NCBI RefSeq assembly: GCF_019879105.1
Contig: NZ_CP082249.1
Coordinates: 3,410,001-3,474,000, forward strand
Direction: 5' to 3'
Length of the DNA: 64,000 nt
Source: Natrinema sp. SYSU A 869
GTDB lineage: Archaea; Halobacteriota; Halobacteria; Halobacteriales; Natrialbaceae
Shown here: one piece after another, positions 18,986-27,554 of the stretch
Position numbering within the stretch: position 1 is the first letter of the stretch
Layout: the number at the start of each line of letters is the position of its first letter
The notes under the pieces: generated by a model
What the model was told of the DNA's origin: nothing
The model's input: the letters and a program-made list of their open reading frames with translations, nothing else
Database searches by the model: none
Made by a program: the position numbers and the translations under genes

Positions 18986-20185
18986 TCAGTTCGTCGTGAT
19001 CACTTCGATTACATCTCGAGACTCGACTTCGTAGTCCTTGCCCAGTTGGCGGTTCGTTCGGCAGTCGATCGCGTGGAGGAAGCCATCGCCGATATCGGAG
19101 TGGAGACTGTAGGCGAAGTCCTCCGCGGTCGAGTTCGGCGGAATCAGGTAGCAATCCGGCAGCACTTCGCCGCGTTCGTTGCCCAACCCGTTCGCACCGC
19201 CGGGGAACACCGGGGTCACGCCGAGCACGTCGAACAGTGCGGTCTCGAGGGCCGCTTGGACGCCCGTCGCACCGAACTCGTTGAGGAAGTCACGGATCTG
19301 CTCTAAGCCCTGTTCTTGCTCGCCCGAGATATCGTCCACGATCTCGAACTCCGCATCGCCGGGCCGATAGTCGACGACGCCGGCTTGGTCGGCCGACTTC
19401 AGGGCCTTCTCGGCGTGGGCGCTGCAGGGAACGATCGTCAGGTGGTCGTAGTCGGGATCGGTCGTGATCTCATCGTAATTGGCCTGTGCCTCGGGCGTGT
19501 CCATCTTGTTCGCCGCGATGACCATCGGCTTGGTCTCCTTCCGGATCTCGCGGGCGAGCGCGAGCTGGTCGTCTTCGTCCCATGCAGCGGGATCGAAGCC
19601 GACATCGATGCGCCGGATGAGTCGTTTGATCTCGTCCTCGGTCGTCTTGAACGCGCTCATCTGTTCGGCAAGCTCTTCCTCGATAGCGTCGTCCTCAGTG
19701 GTGTAGCCCGACTCGTATCGATTGATCCCCTTCTCTAAGACGCCCAGATACCACTGGTCAAGCTCTTCCTCTAAGAACCCGATATCGTCTCGCGGGTCGT
19801 GGCCCTCGGTGGGCTCGCCTTCGGCGTCCGTCTTCCCGGAGAAGTCGACGACGTGGACGAGTACATCGGTCTCGTTGAGGTCGGAGAGGAACTGGTTGCC
19901 CAGCCCGTTGCCCTCGTGTGCGCCGGGGATCAGCCCGGCGACGTCGACGAGTTTCGTCGGGACGAAACGGGTCCCGTGGTCGCAGTAGCCGACGTTTGGC
20001 GTGCACTCCTCGTCGAATTCGGGTGCCGCACAGTCGACACGAGCGTAGGCCTCGCCCACGCTAGGGTCGATCGTCGTGAACGGGTAGGCCCCCTCGGGCA
20101 CGTCGTTCATCGTCGCCGCATTGAAGAAGGAGGACTTGCCGACGGAGGGTTTGCCGACGAGTCCGATCCGGTAACTCGTACTCAT
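18986..20185 (-). CDS. ychF: YchF/Ola1-type P-loop ATPase
   Basis: 399-residue Obg-related NTPase that binds the ribosome. P-loop GLVGKPSVGKSSFFNA at 8-23, G2/G3 region FTTIDPSVG and DVAGLIPGAHEG, specificity motif NKMD, and a C-terminal TGS domain with the segment YSLHSDIGDGFLHAIDCRTNRQLG. Start is fixed by MSTSYRIGLVGK at 20185. The 5' 110 bases plus upstream sequence are duplicated at 20300-20521 in decayed form. Confidence 0.95.
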   Translation of the reverse strand: MSTSYRIGLVGKPSVGKSSFFNAATMNDVPEGAYPFTTIDPSVGEAYARVDCAAPEFDEECTPNVGYCDHGTRFVPTKLVDVAGLIPGAHEGNGLGNQFLSDLNETDVLVHVVDFSGKTDAEGEPTEGHDPRDDIGFLEEELDQWYLGVLEKGINRYESGYTTEDDAIEEELAEQMSAFKTTEDEIKRLIRRIDVGFDPAAWDEDDQLALAREIRKETKPMVIAANKMDTPEAQANYDEITTDPDYDHLTIVPCSAHAEKALKSADQAGVVDYRPGDAEFEIVDDISGEQEQGLEQIRDFLNEFGATGVQAALETALFDVLGVTPVFPGGANGLGNERGEVLPDCYLIPPNSTAEDFAYSLHSDIGDGFLHAIDCRTNRQLGKDYEVESRDVIEVITTN

Positions 20186-20299
20186 TATCAGTCCCTCGAG
20201 CGGCCCAGCTAAACGGGTTTTGTTCCGTTGCTGGAGTGGTATGATTATACCTACCATGAGTGGACTCAAATCATCCAGGGCAGCAACAGGGTAGCACCG

Positions 20300-20521
20300 T
20301 GAACGGATAATCTTCTTCGGGCACGTCGTTCATCGTCGCCGTCGCAAAATCGCTATGCGATTCTGCGGCCCGTCAGAGCTTCACTCTGACGACGGCATTG
20401 AAGAAGGAGGAGTTGCCAACAGAGGGGTTGCCGACGAGTCCGACCCGCAGCAACTCGTACTCAGTATCAGTCCCTCGCGCGGCCCGGCTAAACGGGTTTT
20501 GTTCCGTTACTGGAGTGGTAT
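20300..20521 (-). pseudogene. Decayed tandem duplicate of ychF 5' end and promoter
   Basis: About 165 bases match 20077-20232 (start of ychF plus its upstream region) at high identity, in the same orientation. On the minus strand it reads LRVGLVGNPSVGNSSFFNA: both P-loop lysines are changed to Asn, and the frame then runs into a 54-base insertion absent from the original. Non-functional as an NTPase; the duplicated promoter may still be active. Confidence 0.85.
20341..20394. repeat. 54-bp palindromic insertion (two hairpins)
   Basis: Present only in the ychF duplicate, between bases matching contiguous ychF sequence. Hairpin 1 at 20344-20366: 10-base arms with one mismatch, 3-base loop. Hairpin 2 at 20371-20391: perfect 8-base arms cgtcagag/ctctgacg, 5-base loop. 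Architecture recalls the stem-loops at 32.3-32.56 kb. Confidence 0.8.
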
Positions 20522-20556
20522 GAGAGGACGGTGCAAGTCCGTCCCGCCAACTCGAG

Positions 20557-21531
20557 TTAGACGTGCGTCGGCGGCTCGACCGCCGTTTCGATGTCGAGTT
20601 CGGCGGCGACATCGGCCAGGAGATCGCCCTTGACCTCCGCGCTCCGCCAGCCGATCTCTGCGACTAGCGGCGGTCCGAACTCCGAGCGGATCGTCTCGAG
20701 ACGTTCCGTCTCCGTCTCGACGCGTTCGCGGAGGTAACGCGCGCCGCGGCCGTCCTCGTCGGGGTCGGGCAATGGTGTGAGTTTGTTGGCGACGAGGCCT
20801 CGAACAGCGAGGTCTTTCTCCTGCAGGTCGGCGATCGCACGTTCGGTCTCGTTCAACGAGAGTTCGTCCGGGTTCAGGACGAGGAAGAAGGCGGCGTCAT
20901 CGTGCAGTGCCGAGCCGGCGAACTCGAAGAATTCCTTGCGGCCTTGGAGTCGCGCGAGGACGGGATCACCCTCCATCACGCGGCGCGGTTCGTTGTTCCC
21001 GACGGCGGCCTTCTCGAAGAGGTCGATGCTCGTCCGTCGCTTGTGCATCAGTCGGTCGATCCAGCCCTCCAGCAGGTCGGGGAGGCCGAGCAGCCGGAGC
21101 GTGCTGCCCGTCGGCGAGGTGTCGAAGACGACCCGATCGTACGGCTCCGAGTTCCGCATCACGTCGACGAACCGGTCGAATAGCGCCGATTCATAGGCAC
21201 CCGGCGTTCCGTGAGCCATCTCGAGTTGACGGTTGATCTCGTTGACCATCGATGCCGACACCTGCTCGGAGAGGTCCTGTCGGATTTCATCGAGGTGACG
21301 GGTCACCTCGTCCTCGGGATCGATCTCCATCGCGTCGAGCCCGTCGATCCCGTCGACTGGTTGCGGGGAGTCATCGAACGGCTGGTCGAACACGTCGGTC
21401 ACGGAGTGGGCCGGATCGGTCGAGACGACGAGCGTCCGCTGGCCGTCGCGTGCACAGCGGAGCGCGTACGCACACGACACCGTCGTTTTGCCGACGCCGC
21501 CCTTCCCACCGAAGAAGACGAACGGCTCCAT
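20557..21531 (-). CDS. ArsA/Get3-family ATPase
   Basis: 324 residues. Deviant Walker A FFGGKGGVGKTT at 6-17, switch I STDPAHSV, switch II VVFDTSPTGSTLRLL, and A-loop-like NKLTPLP. The single-domain size and archaeal context fit a Get3-like membrane-protein targeting or anion-pump ATPase; no arsenic genes are nearby. Its ATG overlaps the stop of the upstream 98-codon gene by one base, so the two are cotranscribed. Confidence 0.9.
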   Translation of the reverse strand: MEPFVFFGGKGGVGKTTVSCAYALRCARDGQRTLVVSTDPAHSVTDVFDQPFDDSPQPVDGIDGLDAMEIDPEDEVTRHLDEIRQDLSEQVSASMVNEINRQLEMAHGTPGAYESALFDRFVDVMRNSEPYDRVVFDTSPTGSTLRLLGLPDLLEGWIDRLMHKRRTSIDLFEKAAVGNNEPRRVMEGDPVLARLQGRKEFFEFAGSALHDDAAFFLVLNPDELSLNETERAIADLQEKDLAVRGLVANKLTPLPDPDEDGRGARYLRERVETETERLETIRSEFGPPLVAEIGWRSAEVKGDLLADVAAELDIETAVEPPTHV

Positions 21532-21827
21532 TAGAAGTGGTACTGCTGGCCCTTGCGTTCGAGGTACGTTCCGCGGTCCCACAGCCGCCGTTCCCACGAC
21601 TCGAACTCGTCCTCGAGGTAGGGGAGCAGTTCCGCGGTGTAGTAAGAAACCGGTGACGGGATGCCGAAGGCGTCCGGGAAACACGCCAGAATGAACGCGT
21701 CTTCGGCGTCCTCGGCTTCCTTCTCGATCTTCTCGTAGGCCGGATGTGAGATCATTCCGTGGTAGAGCCCTCGTAACCACTCGTCCAGCGTCTCGCGAAA
21801 CGCGTCGATCCGGTCGGCCAGATCCAT
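21531..21827 (-). CDS. Small conserved protein cotranscribed with ArsA
   Basis: 98 residues, mainly helical and aromatic-rich: MDLADRIDAFRETLDEWLRGLYHGMISHPAYEKIEKEAEDAEDAFILACFPDAFGIPSPVSYY, shown here only for its pattern of helices and a PSPVSYY turn. No metal motif or membrane helix. The one-base overlap with the ArsA ATPase suggests a functional partner. Family not recognised. Confidence 0.8.
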   Translation of the reverse strand: MDLADRIDAFRETLDEWLRGLYHGMISHPAYEKIEKEAEDAEDAFILACFPDAFGIPSPVSYYTAELLPYLEDEFESWERRLWDRGTYLERKGQQYHF

Positions 21828-21900
21828 GCGTGTATGTCAGTATCGAACGCTAAAAACTGTCGTGGCTCGCTTTCAAGGCGCTCCGATCCCAGTATCCGGT

Positions 21901-23148
21901 ATGAAGACGGACACAGGCGGGGAGATTCCGGTGACCATCCTCTCAGGGAGTCTCGGTGCCGGCAAGACGACGCTGCTCAATCATCTGCTGTCGAACGCGG
22001 GCGATCGGACGCTGGCGGTCCTCGTCAACGACATGGGCGAGGTCAACGTCGACGCGGAACTCGTCGCCGAGGGCTCGGAACTCGAACTCGACGACGGCAT
22101 CGCGGAGCTTTCGAACGGCTGTATCTGCTGTGAGCTCCAGGACGACCTCGAGACTGCCGTGGTCAGACTGGCTCGCGATCGGTCGTTCGACCACCTTGTC
22201 GTCGAGTCGTCGGGCATCTCCGAACCCGCCCCCGTCGCCCGGCTGTTCACAACCGAATCCCGCGTCGCTGCACTCTACGATGCCGACACGCTCGTGACCG
22301 TCCTCGACACACCCGCATTTCTCGAGGCCTTCGCGGGCGAGGAACGGCCGGAGCGGCGAGGAGGCGAGGACGACCGGCCGCTCTCGGATCTGCTTGTCGA
22401 GCAGGTCGAGGTCTCGAATCTCGTCTTGCTCAACAAGGCGGATCTGTGTTCCGACGCGGAACTCGCGGAGGCCGAAGAACTCGTCCGTGCGCTCCAGCCA
22501 GACGCCGAGACGATCCCGACGGAGTTCTCGGCCGTTGATCCCGATCGACTGCTCGGTGCCGACCTGTTCGATTCGAGTCGTGTGAACGACCTTCCGGGCT
22601 GGAAGCGAGCGCTCGAGTCGGCCGACGACGACCATGACCACGACGAGAGTGGGCGTGCCGCTCACGACAGCGATCGGGACGAGGACGACCACCACGGCCA
22701 TCACCACCCCGACGAGGTGTACGGCGTCTCGTCGTTCGTCTACCGGTCTCGCCGACCGTTCCACCCCGAGCGGTTCGCCGCGTTCCTCCGGGATCTCCCG
22801 CGATCGATCGTCCGCTCCAAGGGAACCGTCTGGCTCGCCGACAACGAAATGCGGGTCTCGGTCGCCCAGGCCGGTCCGTCGGTCAGGGCCACCGCACAGG
22901 GGCCCTGGATCGCGAGCCTCCCCGAGGTCGAGCGCGACATGTATCGGTCGAACCGCCCCGACCTCGAGTGGCACGACGAGTATGGCGATCGTCGGACCGA
23001 ACTCGTCTGTATCGGCACCGACTATGACGAGGAGGAACTCCGAGCGGTGCTCGAGGATGCGCTCGTCACCGACGAGGAGTGGGAGACGGCGTTCGACGGC
23101 CCGTTCCCCACAGCACAGGGCGATGAGACCGTCATCCGGGAGCCGTAG
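21901..23148 (+). CDS. CobW/G3E-family GTPase (metal chaperone)
   Basis: 415 residues. P-loop LSGSLGAGKTTLLNHLL (about 13-29), metal-binding GCICC motif in ELSNGCICCELQDDL (about 73-77), ESSGISEP and NKADL. A histidine/aspartate-rich loop at about 242-272 (DDHDHDESG ... DDHHGHHHPDE) should bind transition metal, and a CobW C-terminal domain follows. COG0523 proteins insert Zn, Co or Ni into targets; which metal is not deducible. Divergent from the ArsA pair. ATG 21901 chosen. Confidence 0.92.
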   Translation: MKTDTGGEIPVTILSGSLGAGKTTLLNHLLSNAGDRTLAVLVNDMGEVNVDAELVAEGSELELDDGIAELSNGCICCELQDDLETAVVRLARDRSFDHLVVESSGISEPAPVARLFTTESRVAALYDADTLVTVLDTPAFLEAFAGEERPERRGGEDDRPLSDLLVEQVEVSNLVLLNKADLCSDAELAEAEELVRALQPDAETIPTEFSAVDPDRLLGADLFDSSRVNDLPGWKRALESADDDHDHDESGRAAHDSDRDEDDHHGHHHPDEVYGVSSFVYRSRRPFHPERFAAFLRDLPRSIVRSKGTVWLADNEMRVSVAQAGPSVRATAQGPWIASLPEVERDMYRSNRPDLEWHDEYGDRRTELVCIGTDYDEEELRAVLEDALVTDEEWETAFDGPFPTAQGDETVIREP

Positions 23149-23352
23149 TCAGCACGCGCAGTCGCGGCCCGTCGAGCGTTCGAACCGCATCTCCGTGCCG
23201 CAGTCCGGACAGACCGGCTCCCCCTCGATATCGACGTCCCTGATCCGGACGGCGCAGTCGTCACACCAGTAGGCACCCTCGGAGCCGTCGTCGGGGCGGC
23301 CCGTCGATGCGGGTGAGGTGAGAGCCGCTTTCATCGATTCGATGAGTCCCAT
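23149..23352 (-). CDS. Small zinc-ribbon protein
   Basis: 67 residues with two knuckles, CDDC at about 30-33 and CPDC at about 48-51, plus a Cys-rich end (GRDCAC). The gene is tail-to-tail with the G3E GTPase, abutting its stop. Function unknown. Confidence 0.82.
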   Translation of the reverse strand: MGLIESMKAALTSPASTGRPDDGSEGAYWCDDCAVRIRDVDIEGEPVCPDCGTEMRFERSTGRDCAC

Positions 23353-23456
23353 ACGCGACGGTTCACCGGGGACGGCAATAATGTTATGCGACTATGTGTC
23401 ATGGCTGCACGGCCGTGGGGTGTAGGAGATGTCCAAACGTGTCGTGAGCGTCTCGG

Positions 23457-23726
23457 TTAGCCAACGACGAGCGGAACCGCGAGCGCGACGATAAGCGCCG
23501 CAAGGATCGGAATGAGCTGAAACAGTCGTTCGGCGCGGACTGCAGACGGAACGGTGGCGGTGTACTCCGGACGGAACGTCCACACCTGTCGATGGAAGGC
23601 GACCACGGCGGCGGCGACGAACACCGCCGCGGAGAGTACGATCGCGATCTCGAGCGGTAATCCCAGCGCCTGTCCGTACAGCGGGCCGAACGAGAGGAGT
23701 ATCATGAAGGCGATCCCGACGACCAC
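23457..23726 (-). CDS. Small membrane protein, three helices
   Basis: 89 residues with hydrophobic segments at about 2-20, 25-45 and 66-88. No signal or known motif; family not recognised. Confidence 0.7.
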   Translation of the reverse strand: MVVGIAFMILLSFGPLYGQALGLPLEIAIVLSAAVFVAAAVVAFHRQVWTFRPEYTATVPSAVRAERLFQLIPILAALIVALAVPLVVG

Positions 23727-23913
23727 GAAAACGGCACGGGATCGACCTGTACGCCGTGGCGGTTTCGGAGGTGCATATAGGTCCGTTACCCGTCGAATGA
23801 CAAAGAGTTATACCGCGCGCTGTCACGGTTCGGCCACGTTTGTCGACTCCGTCGACGGAGATGGTCGGTGCTGACAGCGAACAGTATAAGTGGCGGTGAC
23901 GACCTCTCCCTGT

Positions 23914-24156
23914 ATGAGCGATGGTGACACCGAACGTGACGGAGACGGGAACGGCGGCGGATTCGAGGCGGGTGCGTCGTCCTCGCAGGGCGATCCTCGC
24001 GTCCTGATCGCGATGAACGCCGTCCTGTCGACGCTGTTCGCGTGGTCGATCGTCTGGGGACTGTCGTTTCTAGACGTCCTCGAGTTCGGGTTCGTCAACG
24101 TCGCCACGGCCGCGATACTGTTGTTCGCGATGACGTATCTTGTGACGATGTCGTGA
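23914..24156 (+). CDS. Small two-helix membrane protein
   Basis: 80 residues: an acidic Gly-rich N-terminus followed by hydrophobic helices AMNAVLSTLFAWSIVWGLSFL and FVNVATAAILLFAMTYLVTM. Start at 23914 (MSDGDTERD). Family of unknown function. Confidence 0.72.
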   Translation: MSDGDTERDGDGNGGGFEAGASSSQGDPRVLIAMNAVLSTLFAWSIVWGLSFLDVLEFGFVNVATAAILLFAMTYLVTMS

Positions 24157-24191
24157 GCGCGACCGCGGTGGGCCGGGACTGGGTGATTCCC

Positions 24192-24425
24192 CTATCGGCC
24201 GTAAACAAGCCGCTGCCCGAGATCGTCGAGTCGCTCGGTCACCCGTCCGGCCCAGGCACCCGGCGATACCCGTTGGAGTTCTTCGTCATCAACCTTGATT
24301 GCGGCCTCGCTGAACGGATCTCGGCTCGTGTCGGCGTCGGCTCCGTCGTCGTCGCCAGACGAGGTGACGTCGACGACCGTCGACATGGAGCACCGTCCAC
24401 AGGCTTCGGTTTTCTTTCCTCCCAT
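24192..24425 (-). CDS. Small protein with single CxxC knuckle
   Basis: 77 residues, MGGKKTEACGRCSMSTVVDV then an Asp-rich linker and a C-terminal helix (SPGAWAGRVTERLDDLGQRLVYG). One Cys pair only, so at most a dimeric metal site. ATG 24425 chosen over in-frame 24524 because upstream residues are Arg-rich and non-protein-like. Confidence 0.65.
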   Translation of the reverse strand: MGGKKTEACGRCSMSTVVDVTSSGDDDGADADTSRDPFSEAAIKVDDEELQRVSPGAWAGRVTERLDDLGQRLVYGR

Positions 24426-24643
24426 GGGACTCTCTTGCACGATAGTTCGTCTCCGACGGCTAAAACCTACCGGCTGGTTCGGTGTGCGGCGACGATCGGA
24501 CGCCGGTCTCGACACCCGATCCACCGACGATTATTTGATACCCCGACGGTAACCGGTGGTATGAGAGAACGAGTCATGGTTCGAGAGAGAACGGAACCGC
24601 TGGACTGTCGTGATCGGTCGCAGTCACGTTCCATCCGCGTCCG

Positions 24644-25252
24644 ATGAGCGACGACGCGACGCCGGCAGACCTGCCAGCGGAGATTCGCGAAGCGGTGCCC
24701 AACTGGGACGACGAGTATCTCGACCGGGTGTCAGACCGGCTGATGTACAACTACGACCTCGAGAAAGATCGCCGCGCCGGCGGCGAGCGGTGGGACCTCT
24801 ACGGGAAGATGCGCGTGCGAAGCCAGAAACAGTTCTTCCACCCGGCGTTGAGTTACGCCGATCACGAGGCCGAAGAGTTCCTCTTTTCCCGGCGTGACTC
24901 CCGACCGACGGTCGCGGAACTCGAGCGACTCGTCGACCTCGGTCACGACCTCGCCAACGAGCGCGTCGTCGCAGACGAGGAACACTTCGGGACGGATTTC
25001 ACGTTCGTCCTCGTCGCCGACGAGATACCTGACGATGTCCGCGAGTTCGTCGCTGACTTCCGCGATCGGACGTTACTGAAGTTCGGCTATCACGGCCACT
25101 ACGAAATCAATCTCGTCATCGTCGACCCCGATACCGAGGACCACGTCGGCAGCGAGGTCGCTGACGTTGTGGAGGCGTTTACCCTCTGGGAGACCGTGAG
25201 CACGCCCGAGGAGGGTCTGCTCTCGCGGTTCGCAAAGCGGTTCTGGCAGTAG
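24644..25252 (+). CDS. Conserved haloarchaeal protein, unknown function
   Basis: 202 residues, soluble. N-terminal part WDDEYLDRVSDRLMYNYDLEKD, centre SQKQFFHPALSYADHEAEEFLF, and a C-terminal alpha/beta region DFTFVLVADEIPDDVREFV ... KFGYHGHYEINLVIV. No catalytic motif recognised. Confidence 0.75.
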   Translation: MSDDATPADLPAEIREAVPNWDDEYLDRVSDRLMYNYDLEKDRRAGGERWDLYGKMRVRSQKQFFHPALSYADHEAEEFLFSRRDSRPTVAELERLVDLGHDLANERVVADEEHFGTDFTFVLVADEIPDDVREFVADFRDRTLLKFGYHGHYEINLVIVDPDTEDHVGSEVADVVEAFTLWETVSTPEEGLLSRFAKRFWQ

Positions 25253-25333
25253 CGACGTGGCGGCAGGATCGGACTGTTCTGACGATCTGTCGCATTCAGC
25301 GGCTGAAAGAAAACGAACGGTGGTCGTTAGCCG

Positions 25334-27172
25334 TTAGTCGTCGCCCGGTTCGGCTGCGGGCGTCTCGGGTCCGCGACGGACGGTCCGGATGTTCTTGTAT
25401 CCAAGCCGGACGAGTGCGAGCGCCAAGCCGATGAGCACGAGACCGAGAGCCATCTGGACGCCCGAGGAGATCATTGCCCCGGTGGTTTCAGCGCCGCCCT
25501 GAATCAGATTCAGGTAGAGGTTCTCGTAGAACACCAGGATCGACAGTCCGAGAATGGTGATCGTGACCATGATCGCCATCGGGACGCCGGTCGAGATGAG
25601 CTGTTTGTTGTCGTCCCAGTTGGCGAGCCAGACGGTCGCGGTCAGCAGTGCAAGCGCCGCGAGCAGCTGATTCGCGCCGCCAAACAGCTGCCAGAGGACG
25701 ACCCACTGGCCGGAGACGACGAGCAGGTACGCGGGAATGATCTGAACGACCGGGTTCGTGTACCGGCCGCGTGCGATCGAGCGCGGGTCGAGGTTCAGTC
25801 CCGTATCGGTGCGTCCCGCAGGCGTGCCGACGAGCTCCTCCATCATGTATCGACCGAGACGGACGGCCGTGTCGGTCGACGTGAGCAGGAAGCTACAGAG
25901 GACGAGCGCCATGAACACGGCGCCAACGGTCTCGGAAATACCGAGACTCGTCAGGATGATGCCGCCACCTTCGGCGAAGTTCGGAAGCGCAGCGCCGATT
26001 CCGCCCGCGGGGTCGGCGAAGCCCGCCACCGCGAGCGTCGAGAGCGCGACTGCCGCGAGGAGCCCTTCGCCGAGCATCCCGCCGTAGCCGATCAGCCGGG
26101 CGTCGGTCTCGTTGTTGAGCTGTTTGGCGGTCGTCCCCGAGGAGACCAGCGAGTGGAATCCACTGATCGTCCCGCAGGCAATCGTAATGAACAGTAGCGG
26201 GAACAGCGGCGCTAATCCGGCGGCTTCGACTCCCCAGAACCCTTCGAACGCGCCGATGGAACTATCGATGACGAGCGGGCTGGACGACGTTCCGAGGATC
26301 GTTCCGACGATGATCGCGACGATCGCCCCGCCGACACCGGTGTACAGCAGGAACGACGACAGGTAGTCACGTGGCTGGAGCAACACCCACACCGGGAGTG
26401 CACTCGCGATCGCAGCGTAAACCATTACGAGCGGAATCCACCCCGCTGTGTTACCGCCGAGTGCGGCCGCCCCCGGCACCCAGTCGCCGGTACCGCCAAG
26501 TAGCACGATCGTCTCGGCCGGGTAGTCGCCGGCGAACAGCGCCAGCGGGTACTCGAGCCCCACCCAGACGGCCGCGAAGACCCCCGCGACGAACAGAATC
26601 GTCCCGGGGATGAACGGGCCGTTGAACTGGTAGAGGTAGACACCGAACACCAGTGCCAGCCCGATGTAGAGCAGGGACGCTGTTACCACCTGTGGATACG
26701 CGTTGAAGACGATCCCCACGACCAGTGCGAACACTGCCACAACCAACATGATCGTCAGGAACGCGAACCACAACAGCATGTTTTTGCCGCTCTTCCCGAC
26801 GTATTCACCGATCATGTAACCGATCGACTTTCCCTCGTGGCGGAGACTCCCCGACAGCGAAACGAAGTCGTGAACGGCACCCATCAGCGGGTTCCCGAGC
26901 GCGATCCACAGCAAGGCGGGCACCCATCCCCAGATGGCACCGGCCGTGATCGGTCCCACGATCGGTGCCCCACCCGCGATACTCGAGTAGTGGTGGCCCA
27001 ACAGGACCGGTTTCTTCGATGGCACGTACTCCTGTCCGTCCTCGTATTTGTGTGCTGGTGTTTCCGCATTCTCGTCGAGCTCAACGAACTGTGTGAGATA
27101 TCGCGAGTACCCCACGTAGCCGACGGTAAAGGTCACCAATACTGCCGCAATGATCCAGATTATCTGTGTCAT
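25334..27172 (-). CDS. cstA: CstA-family carbon starvation/peptide transporter
   Basis: 612 residues with about 16 transmembrane helices. CstA signatures: HHYSSIAGGAPIVGPITAG near residue 60, NPLMGAVHDF, RHEGKSIGYM, HSLVSSGTTAKQL and STDTAVRLGRYM. The family imports pyruvate or peptides under starvation in bacteria; the haloarchaeal substrate is unknown. Start MTQIIWIIAA at 27172. No CstB-like small partner is adjacent. Confidence 0.93.
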   Translation of the reverse strand: MTQIIWIIAAVLVTFTVGYVGYSRYLTQFVELDENAETPAHKYEDGQEYVPSKKPVLLGHHYSSIAGGAPIVGPITAGAIWGWVPALLWIALGNPLMGAVHDFVSLSGSLRHEGKSIGYMIGEYVGKSGKNMLLWFAFLTIMLVVAVFALVVGIVFNAYPQVVTASLLYIGLALVFGVYLYQFNGPFIPGTILFVAGVFAAVWVGLEYPLALFAGDYPAETIVLLGGTGDWVPGAAALGGNTAGWIPLVMVYAAIASALPVWVLLQPRDYLSSFLLYTGVGGAIVAIIVGTILGTSSSPLVIDSSIGAFEGFWGVEAAGLAPLFPLLFITIACGTISGFHSLVSSGTTAKQLNNETDARLIGYGGMLGEGLLAAVALSTLAVAGFADPAGGIGAALPNFAEGGGIILTSLGISETVGAVFMALVLCSFLLTSTDTAVRLGRYMMEELVGTPAGRTDTGLNLDPRSIARGRYTNPVVQIIPAYLLVVSGQWVVLWQLFGGANQLLAALALLTATVWLANWDDNKQLISTGVPMAIMVTITILGLSILVFYENLYLNLIQGGAETTGAMISSGVQMALGLVLIGLALALVRLGYKNIRTVRRGPETPAAEPGDD

Positions 27173-27199
27173 GCTACGTCTACACAAACACAGTGGGTC

Positions 27200-27255
27200 C
27201 AATAACCTTAATTGTTATTTGTCTTTGTTAGGGGAGCTAGCTATATTTTTTAATT
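27200..27255 (-). promoter_or_regulatory. AT-rich promoter region of cstA
   Basis: Read on the minus strand, an AT-rich block contains aatataa-like and ttaaggttat-like TATA candidates about 30-80 bases before the cstA start. It contrasts sharply with the GC-rich surroundings. Confidence 0.4.
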
Positions 27256-27554
27256 GTATTTCAGACGCGGATTGCGAAGACCGGTTTCCGGGAAAGGTGC
27301 GAGAAGAGCGATAGAAGGACTCAGGGATCAATTTTGGGCCGATACCCAACACTGAAAACTGGTCAACCGTCAATGAAGAACGGGAACGAAGCCAGCATCC
27401 CACCGTATATCTGTCCAATAGTAATTACGACCCGCGTCCAGAAGCGCGGGAGCGAGAGAAGAGACTCGAAACATCTTCAAAGTGGTTTGAAATTTAATGG
27501 GTTCGAACGGCCGAACGTGGAGACGATCCGGACCCGGTCGAGCACAGTGACCGT
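27256..27554. other. Non-coding gap between cstA and aminotransferase
   Basis: With the promoter block this gives a 382-base gene-free stretch. It is of lower GC than the genes. A short hairpin (cccgcg/cgcggg around 27431-27448) is the only structure seen. Confidence 0.4.

Noticed and set aside
20526-20544. Stem with 7-base loop resembling a tRNA T-arm (ggacgg/ccgtcc)
   Set aside because: No matching acceptor, D or anticodon arms upstream, and the loop lacks TTC; probably a chance hairpin next to the ychF duplicate.
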